Position numbers and translations under genes: made by a program | In this document: positions 8,039 through 14,248 of the stretch, in pieces | Layout: each line of letters begins with the position of its first letter | Position numbering within the stretch: the first letter of the stretch is position 1 | The notes under the pieces: model-generated | Seen by the model: the letters and a program-made list of their open reading frames with translations, nothing else | Databases searched by the model: none | What the model was told of the DNA's origin: nothing | Assembly: GCA_002439095.1 (NCBI GenBank) | Contig: DJOT01000024.1 | Span: 1-31,934 of the forward strand | Source: Bacteroidales bacterium UBA6431 | Lineage (GTDB): Bacteria; Bacteroidota; Bacteroidia; Bacteroidales; UBA932 | Length of the DNA: 31,934 bases | Reading direction: 5' to 3'

Positions 8039-8053
8039 GAACCCGTAGGGCTC
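8039..8053 (-). promoter_or_regulatory. diverged leader hairpin (copy 3)
   Basis: On the minus strand GAGCCCTACGGGTTC folds as CCC-TAC-GGG with GA/TC outside. The loop and flanks differ from the other copies but the CCC/GGG stem is kept. It lies 39 bases before the ATG at 8000. Confidence 0.35.
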
Positions 8054-8063
8054 ATTTTTATTC

Positions 8064-9095
8064 TTACATATCGGGAAGCACGAAGTGCAGCAGCTTTCCC
8101 GAAGGCCATGTGGAGACAGCGTAGAAGCCGTCATCTGTCAGGCAGATCGAGCAGACGGGGCGGGACAGGACATAGTGGCTCTTGATATTTCCTTCCCAAT
8201 CATAGACCAGGAGGTGGCTGCACTCGTTGGACGGCACCTCGCGGTCTGCTATTCTGCGGCCGGAGTACAAGATATATGCATACTCATCATCGGCCCCACC
8301 ACCATGAAAATAACTTTTTGCTGTCTCAAAACGCATTTTTTTCTCACCGTCAAACGAAGCCTGTACCCTCTTTTTTTCCTGCAATTCATCTTCAGTTATT
8401 GAAGCGAATGAAACCACAGGCACAGGCACATTGGCACTGCACAGATGCTTTCCATCGGGAGAAGCCGCATATTGCGTGCTAATCATAACAGACAAAAACC
8501 TATCCCTGTCCTTGGACAAACCCTCAATGGCCTCAACACCTGACAGGAAATTACCTTGTTTGTCATAAAGCGCATACCACCAGTTCTCATCAGCGAGACT
8601 TCCCGACACAAACTTGTCATTTCCGCAGGAAGTCAGGTAAACAAGTCTGTTCCCTTTGCTGAAATCCCCCACCGTATCACACACGGCCGTACGGGCGGCA
8701 ATAGACTTCTCTATGTCCAGTTCTATGCACTTCGTCCGTGTGAAATCATAATACCGCACAGCATCCCCAGACTTATGGAGATTGCAGCCCGAAACTATCT
8801 CCCCAGGGCCTCTGCCACGGCGGATCGCATAGAAGTGATCGCCACTTTCCGGATTGACAAAAAGCAGGTGATAATCCCCATCAACAGACGAAATTACAAA
8901 CCAGCCTCCGTGAGTGTCCACTACATTCCTCGGCTGCCAATATGCATACATATCCAAATCTGACGAGTCCACAGGCGAGAGGATCTGTTCTCCTACCTTC
9001 AAATCGCGCAGATACGGATCATCCGCGTATTTCGATGTGCAAGAAACTACTGACGCCAGCAACATGGCGGCAGCAATTGATTTTAGTGACTCCAT
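8064..9095 (-). CDS. BF3164-family beta-propeller lipoprotein
   Basis: A 343-residue close paralogue of the proteins at 844 and 12566. It has a lipobox (ASVVSC), TSKYADDPYLRDLKVGEQIL directly after the cysteine, RRGRGPGEIVSG, and the shared C-terminal propeller blade. It differs mainly in the region around residues 235-275 (ITEDELQEKKRVQASFDGEK), which is the variable stretch between paralogues. The ATG at 9095 overlaps the TGA of the peptide (TGATG); a GTG directly before it is in frame but less likely. It is the fourth gene of the operon from the promoter at 10667-10697. Confidence 0.85.
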   Translation of the reverse strand: MESLKSIAAAMLLASVVSCTSKYADDPYLRDLKVGEQILSPVDSSDLDMYAYWQPRNVVDTHGGWFVISSVDGDYHLLFVNPESGDHFYAIRRGRGPGEIVSGCNLHKSGDAVRYYDFTRTKCIELDIEKSIAARTAVCDTVGDFSKGNRLVYLTSCGNDKFVSGSLADENWWYALYDKQGNFLSGVEAIEGLSKDRDRFLSVMISTQYAASPDGKHLCSANVPVPVVSFASITEDELQEKKRVQASFDGEKKMRFETAKSYFHGGGADDEYAYILYSGRRIADREVPSNECSHLLVYDWEGNIKSHYVLSRPVCSICLTDDGFYAVSTWPSGKLLHFVLPDM

Positions 9096-9319
9096 CACGG
9101 ACGAACATGCTCAAAAAGAACCTCTCCGAGTGTTGTGCATGCAGAATCTTTACAAACCATGCATAGATCCCCAACGATGATCTCACTGTCCGTCAGAGCC
9201 TCCAAATTTTCATTGAAGAACTCGTCTTCACTTCCGCTGTACATTGTCCAGCAAGTGGCCGCTCCTGCGGCCAGAATGATTGCGGCCGATGCCGCGATAA
9301 GTGCTTTTTTAATAAACAT
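9095..9319 (-). CDS. NVEALA-like small exported protein (74 aa)
   Basis: A 74-residue protein beginning MFIKKALIAAS, with the hydrophobic segment, CWTMYSGSEDEFF, NENLEALTDSEIIVGDLCMV, and a distinct tail CKDSACTTLGEVLFEHVRP. Three tail cysteines keep the C-x2-C-x4-C spacing. It starts only 6 bases after the preceding propeller (9326), without its own promoter or hairpin, so it depends on the upstream operon. Its stop is coupled to the next propeller. An alternative ATG is absent; MFIKK is probably MKK with two added codons after loss of the original start. Confidence 0.75.
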   Translation of the reverse strand: MFIKKALIAASAAIILAAGAATCWTMYSGSEDEFFNENLEALTDSEIIVGDLCMVCKDSACTTLGEVLFEHVRP

Positions 9320-9325
9320 ATAGCA

Positions 9326-10390
9326 TCAAATATTAAACACATATAGCTTAGCCTCAGGATAAGACGAAACTCCAAAAATGCGGTCTCCATCCAAGCAGAA
9401 AGCACAAAGAGTCCGGGACAATGAATACGCTCTGATAGGATTACCCTCCCAATCCATTACCAAAATCCACGAGCATTCACTGGCCGGGAATTCATCTCCT
9501 CGGCGCCGACCAGAATATAGCGCATAAACATTTTCATCATCACAATCAAGATCGCAAAAGCCCATTTTGCTGTCAGGCGACCAGATAAGAGCAGGCATAT
9601 TCTTATTCCCGGGAGCAGAAACTTCAGGTTCAGCCCCCACGAAACGATAATTCTCCTTCAGGTTCCCACCTGAATATTCACTCATGGAAATCGCACTTAT
9701 ACCGAGAAGCGCCGACGCGACCTTTTTCCCGGAAGGACTGACAGCCAACGAATTCGACGTGTGGACAGCAGCAAGTTGTTTGTCGGAGAAATCCTCAAGT
9801 CCCTCGGTCATGACATAAGGTATCGGGGAACTGATGACTCCATCAGCTCCGAGTATCCCGTACCAGCAATCATTCACAAATATCCCCGAAGCAACGACAC
9901 CTCCATCCGGAAGCACTCTCACCTTGAATGGACGGTTAAGCCGATTTATATCTTCCGACATCCCATTGTATTCACATGCAATATCAGCCTGTTGACGCCC
10001 CGACATGATCGTCCGGCCAATATCCAATGCCCACAGGCGCATGTTCTTTATGTCATACTGATATAGCCTGTCGCCAACCAACTGAAAATTGGAAGCCATA
10101 AGGATCTCCCCAGGACCTCGTCCGACATTGAAGCAGTGTATTATTTTATCACCGCACAGCAAATCGACCGCATTCTTCGCTTGTCCGGAACTTATAATCA
10201 AGACAGAATCCACATGCTCTACATCCGTGGGGACATAAATGCCCAAATCCGAAAGGGCCAGTGAATCCGTCGGAGCAAGAGAAACCTCATTGCCTTTGAA
10301 TTGTGCAATGACAGCATCCTGTTCTCCACCGGAACATCCCACAAATGCGAGACATACCACTGCACATAAGCATCTGCAACCGCTAGTCAT
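9326..10390 (-). CDS. BF3164-like beta-propeller lipoprotein (divergent)
   Basis: A 354-residue protein starting MTSGCRCLCAVVCLAF with a lipobox (AFVGC). It contains NVGRGPGEILMASNF, VSPSGKKVASALLG, NVYALYSGRRRGDEF and VMDWEGNPIRAYSLSRTLC. The fold and motif order match the BF3164 type, but the sequence is clearly more distant than the three close paralogues. I chose the ATG at 10390 because it is followed directly by a good lipoprotein signal. The frame stays open upstream to 10477, but that part is only the truncated peptide gene read in another frame. The start lies inside the end of the peptide frame (8-base overlap). Confidence 0.8.
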   Translation of the reverse strand: MTSGCRCLCAVVCLAFVGCSGGEQDAVIAQFKGNEVSLAPTDSLALSDLGIYVPTDVEHVDSVLIISSGQAKNAVDLLCGDKIIHCFNVGRGPGEILMASNFQLVGDRLYQYDIKNMRLWALDIGRTIMSGRQQADIACEYNGMSEDINRLNRPFKVRVLPDGGVVASGIFVNDCWYGILGADGVISSPIPYVMTEGLEDFSDKQLAAVHTSNSLAVSPSGKKVASALLGISAISMSEYSGGNLKENYRFVGAEPEVSAPGNKNMPALIWSPDSKMGFCDLDCDDENVYALYSGRRRGDEFPASECSWILVMDWEGNPIRAYSLSRTLCAFCLDGDRIFGVSSYPEAKLYVFNI

Positions 10391-10490
10391 AGAAGAACTC
10401 GTCTTCGCTCCCGCTGTACATTGTCCAGCAGGTGGCCGCGCCTGCGGCCAGAATGATTGCGGCCGATGCCGCGACAAGTACTTTTTTCAT
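10383..10490 (-). CDS. leader-only NVEALA-like peptide (35 aa, truncated)
   Basis: Reads MKKVLVAASAAIILAAG, then CWTMYSGSEDEFFYD and a TAG stop. The NENLEAL motif and cysteine tail are absent. The DNA of this segment is almost identical to the first 33 codons of the full-length copies, and it sits directly behind the repeat-borne promoter. It overlaps the start of the downstream divergent propeller. It is the second leader-only copy after 507-623, and both precede divergent propellers. Confidence 0.6.
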   Translation of the reverse strand: MKKVLVAASAAIILAAGAATCWTMYSGSEDEFFYD

Positions 10491-10708
10491 AAAAGTTTGA
10501 TTTTTAATTAATAATATTGCCCTCCGGAGCTCTCATCGGGCTTCATTTTCTGTTTTCCATCAGCCTGCACCGCACAATAATCAAATTTCAATTCAGAACT
10601 GGCCAATATGATTAAATTCCAGTAAACATCAGTTCAATCAATCAGCGCAAGCCATAACTACGATGGCAAATATAAATATTTTCAACCGAATACAAAATCA
10701 TTTTCACA
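10491..10708 (-). repeat. upstream repeat of the peptide-propeller unit, copy 2
   Basis: Aligns with 624-838 and 13834-14045: same leader, same promoter block and same AT-rich end. The hairpin region is altered (GAAGCCCGATGAGAGCTCC instead of the CCC-GAC-GGG form). It fills most of the 400-base stretch between the truncated peptide and the AbiEi gene. Confidence 0.8.
10667..10697 (-). promoter_or_regulatory. promoter of peptide unit 2
   Basis: Minus strand: TTTTG at the -33 position and TATATTTG at -7, the same spacing as in the other repeat copies. It would drive five genes: truncated peptide, propeller, peptide, propeller, propeller. Confidence 0.65.
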
Positions 10709-10710
10709 TC

Positions 10711-10757
10711 TTTATTGTATGACATTCAACAGACGGGGCGGGACAGGAACATAATGC
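10711..10757 (-). pseudogene. remnant of a BF3164-type propeller 3' end
   Basis: The plus-strand block CAGACGGGGCGGGACAGG recurs exactly in the propeller genes at 844, 8064 and (with one change) 12566, where it encodes SRPVC on the minus strand. Before it, TTATTGTATGACATTC resembles the tail of those genes. The ~100 bases that should lie between are missing. This is a deleted copy of a propeller 3' end lying against the AbiE module. Confidence 0.55.
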
Positions 10758-10837
10758 ATTCCACTGCCAAACCAACCTATAGCTCATGGAGAAACGCCTC
10801 AATACAACCACTTATCTTCTATCACAGAAATCTATTT

Positions 10838-10865
10838 GTCAAGTTTTTTGCGCAAATAACTTGAC
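10838..10865 (+). promoter_or_regulatory. 28-bp palindrome, probable AbiEi operator
   Basis: A near-perfect inverted repeat (13 of 14 base pairs) with outer arms GTCAAGTT and AACTTGAC around TTTGCGCAAA. It covers the -33 box of the AbiEi promoter. AbiEi antitoxins of known systems bind inverted repeats upstream of their operon and repress it; this site fits that role. That AbiEi binds here is inferred. Confidence 0.6.
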
Positions 10866-10878
10866 TTTTGTATCTTTG
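10847..10878 (+). promoter_or_regulatory. promoter of the AbiE operon
   Basis: TTTG at 10847-10850, 20 bases, TATCTTTG at 10871-10878, matching the Bacteroidetes consensus. It overlaps the palindrome. The -7 box lies upstream of ATG 10898 and thereby rules out starts before it. Confidence 0.65.
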
Positions 10879-10897
10879 CAACATTAGAAATGCCTCT

Positions 10898-11632
10898 ATG
10901 ATAATAGGAGAACAAATAAAACGGAAGATTGATTCTTTCCCTGCAGGAGTGGTATTCACAATCTCAGACTTCGACTTTGACCCGAGCAATGACCCGGCAT
11001 TGGCGAAAGCATTGAGCAGAATGGCTGCTTCCGGAAAGCTGTGCAAAGTCTCAAAGGGGAAGTATTATAAACCCCAAGAGACCATTTTGGGGAAAATAAA
11101 ACCGTCTACTTCAGAAATAGTAAAGGACTTTCTTGAAAAGGATGGTAAAATTATCGGATACATCACCGGACCACAGGTATTTGCAACATTGGGACTGACA
11201 TCCCAGATTTCTTCTGCGATCATGATCGGTTCCAACAAATATCGAAGACCCCTGCAGCGCGGAGAGTATAAAATCTCATTTCTAAAACAGGATAATCTTA
11301 TCTCAAAGGACAATATCGAATTCCTTAGGATTCTTGATGCCATCAAACTGATACGCGAAATTCCGGCAGCCTCACCCGATACTGCCTGCAAGGCTATCAT
11401 CTCTCTCATTCAGTCTCTCCCCCCTCAAAGTACCGGAGAACTTGAAAGGCTGTCGCTCTCTTATACCGGTTATGTGCGCGCACTGCTTGGCGCCATGCTT
11501 GAATACATCGGCAGGCCGACAGCGATTGTACGAAAATCTTTAAACGGTGTCACATCCTACAAACTGCCTATTTCAGAGGCAATATTACCTAACAAATCAA
11601 GTTGGAAAATCTATGAACCTGCACGAAAATAA
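10898..11632 (+). CDS. abiEi: AbiEi-type antitoxin (DUF6088 family)
   Basis: A 244-residue protein of the DUF6088 / AbiEi antitoxin group. The N-terminal ~70 residues look like a winged helix (ALSRMAASGKLCKVSKGKYYKP), the part that binds DNA in AbiEi. The rest is the antitoxin domain with GKIIGYITGPQVFATLGLTSQ. In type IV toxin-antitoxin systems this protein represses its operon and counters the nucleotidyltransferase toxin without stable contact. The start was placed at 10898 because the frame to 10868 contains the promoter. The toxin gene overlaps its last 20 bases. Intact, unlike its partner. Confidence 0.8.
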   Translation: MIIGEQIKRKIDSFPAGVVFTISDFDFDPSNDPALAKALSRMAASGKLCKVSKGKYYKPQETILGKIKPSTSEIVKDFLEKDGKIIGYITGPQVFATLGLTSQISSAIMIGSNKYRRPLQRGEYKISFLKQDNLISKDNIEFLRILDAIKLIREIPAASPDTACKAIISLIQSLPPQSTGELERLSLSYTGYVRALLGAMLEYIGRPTAIVRKSLNGVTSYKLPISEAILPNKSSWKIYEPARK

Positions 11633-12583
11633 AGACCTATTCACAGCCGCCATACAACTAGCATCTAATCCGAAATCAGAAGGAGGACTCGGCATCAAGG
11701 AAATATATATTGAGAAAGACTACTGGATATGCAGGTCGCTCAAGCAACTTTCGGAATGCAAGGAGTCCGAAGTTGCCGTATTCAAGGGCGGCACTTCTTT
11801 ATCAAAAGCATACCGACTCGGGAGCCGCTTTTCAGAGGACATAGACATTGCCATAACCAACGACTCTCAAAGAACTGACAACCAAACTAAGAGCATAATA
11901 TCACGGATATCCAGAGCCATGTCAGCCGGATTGGAAGAGGTGAGAAACCCGGCAACCAGAAAGTATTCCAAATACAGAAAAGCATTCTATAGATATCCGA
12001 TTACTGAAGAAAACGAAATTATAGGAGCAATCAATCACGGCCAGATTCTGCTTGAGATAGTATCTTTCGCCAATCCGTATCCCTACCAGAAGATATTCAT
12101 CAAGAGCTTCTCACCGAATATCTGGAGAGAACTAACAGGAACGATATCATCGAGGAATTCGGAATGCAGGGATTTGAAGTTCAAGTGCTCGCAAAGAGCC
12201 GGACAGCAACGGAGAAACTTGTTTCTCTTATCCGCCATTCATTGTCAGCAGATTACATATCCGAGTTAAAAGCGAAGATTCGCCACTTCTATGATCTTCA
12301 TTTCCTTTGGAACGACCCTGAAAGCAGAGCATATTTAAAGTGCGATGAGTTCAAATCGGATTTTAATGCTTTACTTTCAACCGATCAGGCACGATTCAAG
12401 AAACCAGAAGGCTGGTGCGACAAGAAAGTCTCAGACTCGCCTCTCATTTCTTCATTCGACAAAGTATGGAGCGAATTGCAAGAGACTTATTCTAAGGAAT
12501 TACCCGAACTCGCATATCAATCCATCCCATCACCAGAAAGCGTGGCAGAAAGTTTCAAAGAGTTATCAGCTCTTCTGAAATAG
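11613..12583 (+). pseudogene. abiEii: AbiEii-type nucleotidyltransferase toxin, frameshifted
   Basis: Type IV toxin of the AbiEii/AbiGii nucleotidyltransferase family. The first part (from ATG 11613) has FKGGTSLSKAYRLG and RFSEDIDIAI, the GGT/S...DxD active-site motifs, then ILLEIVSFANPYPYQ. After that the frame is lost. The continuation is found one frame over: HQELLTEYLERTNRNDIIEE upstream of GMQGFEVQVL, TATEKLVSLIRHS and KIRHFYDLHFLW, ending at 12583. The switch needs a single-base deletion near 12090-12096. No slippery sequence is seen there. Joined, the protein would be about 320 residues, normal for the family. A sequencing error is possible. Its last 18 bases overlap the end of the convergent propeller gene. 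Confidence 0.75.
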
Positions 12584-13615
12584 CCCAGCACATTCCTCAA
12601 GCACAAAGTGCAGCAGCTTTCCCGAAGGCCATGTGGAAACGGCATAGAAGCCGTCATCTGTCAGGCTGATCGAGCAGACAGGGCGGGACAGGACATAATG
12701 GTGCTTGATGTTTCCGTTCCAGTCGTAGACCAGGAGGTGGCTGCACTCATTAGGCGACATTTCGCGGTCTGTTAGCCTGCGGCCTGAGTACAAGACATAC
12801 ACATATTTGCCATCTGAAACAACTCCGTTGAAATAACTCTTAGCGGTCCGTCCGTGAGCCTCCTTTTCAGCATCGAATGAAGACTGTATCCTTTTGACCT
12901 CTTGTAGCTTGTCACCGGAAACCGAAGCGAATGAAATGGTCGGAGTAGCCAAATTGGTCACACACAGATGCCGCCCATCCGGCGAAGCCGAATATTGCGT
13001 GCTCAGCATCGCCGACAAGGCACTGTCCCTATCCTTGGACAGCCCTGCAATTGCCTCAATCCCAGACAGAAAATTGCCCTGCCTATCATATAGTGCGTAC
13101 CAATAATTCTCATCAGCGAGACTTCCCGACACAAACTTGTCATTTCCGCAGGAAGTCAGGTAAACAAGTCTGTTCCCTTTGCTAAAATCCCCCACAGTAT
13201 CGCACACAGCCACGCGGGCGGCAATAGATTTCTCTATATCCAGCTCTATGCACTTCGTCCGAGTGAAATCATAATAGCGCACAGCATCTCCAAACTTGTG
13301 CAGATTGCTACCCGAGACTATCTCCCCAGGCCCTCTGCCACGGCGGATCGCATAGAAATGCTCGCCTCTTTCCGGATTGACAAAAAGCAGGTGATAATCT
13401 CCATCAACCGATGAAATCACAAACCAGCCTCCGTGAGTGTCCACTACATTCCTCGGCTGCCAATATGCATACATATCCAAATCTGACGAGTCCACAGGCG
13501 AGAGAATCTGCTCTTCTATCTTCAAATCCCGCAGATACGGATCGTCAGCATATCTCGACGTGCAGGAAACCGCTGCTGCCAACAATATGGCAGCAGAAAA
13601 GCTCATTGGTCTCAT
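12566..13615 (-). CDS. BF3164-family beta-propeller lipoprotein, altered C-terminus
   Basis: A 349-residue lipoprotein (lipobox AAAVSC), the third close paralogue. It has TSRYADDPYLRDLKIEEQIL, RRGRGPGEIVSG, VLYSGRRLTDRE and VYDWNGNIKHHYVLSRPVC. Its last residues differ from the others: after KLLHFVL it reads EECAGLFQKS, and the final codons lie in the end of the AbiEii gene on the other strand. This indicates that the AbiE module inserted at the 3' end of this gene and supplied a new stop. The ATG overlaps the peptide stop (ATGA). Probably functional, since all blades are present. Confidence 0.85.
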   Translation of the reverse strand: MRPMSFSAAILLAAAVSCTSRYADDPYLRDLKIEEQILSPVDSSDLDMYAYWQPRNVVDTHGGWFVISSVDGDYHLLFVNPERGEHFYAIRRGRGPGEIVSGSNLHKFGDAVRYYDFTRTKCIELDIEKSIAARVAVCDTVGDFSKGNRLVYLTSCGNDKFVSGSLADENYWYALYDRQGNFLSGIEAIAGLSKDRDSALSAMLSTQYSASPDGRHLCVTNLATPTISFASVSGDKLQEVKRIQSSFDAEKEAHGRTAKSYFNGVVSDGKYVYVLYSGRRLTDREMSPNECSHLLVYDWNGNIKHHYVLSRPVCSISLTDDGFYAVSTWPSGKLLHFVLEECAGLFQKS

Positions 13616-13833
13616 TGCGGCTTGATATGCTCCACAAGAACCTCATCAAGTGTCGTGCAGGCAGAATAAGGCCAAACCATGCATAGATCCCCAACGATGA
13701 TCTCACTGTCCGTCAGAGCCTCCAAATTTTCATTGAAGAACTCGTCTTCACTTCCGCTGTACATTGTCCAGCAAGTGGCCGCTCCTGCGGCCAGAATGAT
13801 TGCGGCTGAAGCCGCGATAAGTGCCTTTTTCAT
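13612..13833 (-). CDS. NVEALA-like small exported protein (73 aa)
   Basis: A 73-residue protein, MKKALIAAS leader, CWTMYSGSEDEFF, NENLEALTDSEIIVGDLCMV, tail WPYSACTTLDEVLVEHIKPQ. The second tail cysteine is replaced by Trp, so only two remain (C-x7-C). It is first in a two-gene operon behind the third copy of the repeat and is coupled to the propeller. Confidence 0.8.
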   Translation of the reverse strand: MKKALIAASAAIILAAGAATCWTMYSGSEDEFFNENLEALTDSEIIVGDLCMVWPYSACTTLDEVLVEHIKPQ

Positions 13834-13869
13834 AAGCCTTGATTTTTAATTTATAAACATTACCCTCCG

Positions 13870-13887
13870 GAACACCCGTCGGGCTTC
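13870..13887 (-). promoter_or_regulatory. conserved leader hairpin (copy 4)
   Basis: Identical to copies 1 and 2 (GAAGCCCGACGGGTGTTC on the minus strand), about 37 bases before the peptide ATG at 13833. Confidence 0.4.
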
Positions 13888-14009
13888 ATTTCTGTTTTTC
13901 CATCAGCCTGCCCCGCACAATAATCAAATTTCAAATCAGAACTAGCTAATATCATTAAATTTCAGTAAGCATCAGTCCCATCAATCGGCGCAAGCCATAA
14001 CCACGATGG

Positions 14010-14041
14010 CAAATATAAATATTTTCAACTGAATACAAAAA
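14010..14041 (-). promoter_or_regulatory. promoter of peptide unit 3
   Basis: Minus strand TTTTTG, 18 bases, TATATTTG. Same layout as the other two repeat copies. Confidence 0.65.
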
Positions 14042-14183
14042 TCTTGATTGCCGGTGGCGGCTAACAGACAGATTGTCAGGCAGAAAGTCTATTTGCCTAT
14101 ACTGAATTCACGGCAGGCTTACCACGTAACACGCTACAATTCAACACATTATCCGCCACCATAGGAAACATTGAAATAGCGGC

Positions 14184-14220
14184 AAACAAAATGTCCGGCA
14201 AAACCGAAGTTCTGCCGGAC
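14184..14220 (-). terminator. probable terminator of the six-gene operon
   Basis: An 8-bp perfect stem (GTCCGGCA / TGCCGGAC, 14193-14200 with 14213-14220, 12-base loop), followed on the minus strand by ATTTTGTTTG. It lies 29 bases after the stop of the GldFG-like gene. The T-run is interrupted, so strength is uncertain. The rest of 14046-14183 shows nothing else that I can support. Confidence 0.55.
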
Positions 14221-14248
14221 GTACAAAAAAGACCCTATGCAACAGACT

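Larger units (their letters stand above)
13834..14045 (-). repeat. upstream repeat of the peptide-propeller unit, copy 3
   Basis: Third copy of the ~210-base promoter/leader block. It is closest to copy 1 in the hairpin region and to copy 2 in the GCCTGCxCCGCACAATAATC block. It occupies the first half of the 415-base stretch before the next gene. Confidence 0.8.

Noticed and set aside
10391..10477. N-terminal extension of the divergent propeller
   Set aside because: It is the truncated peptide gene read in a different frame; a lipoprotein signal starts at 10390.
12085..12100. Programmed frameshift in the AbiEii gene
   Set aside because: No slippery heptamer or downstream structure is evident; a plain deletion or sequencing error is simpler.
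14053..14160. Inverted repeat GGTGGCGG / CCGCCACC
   Set aside because: Eight bases separated by 92; no supporting structure or element ends.
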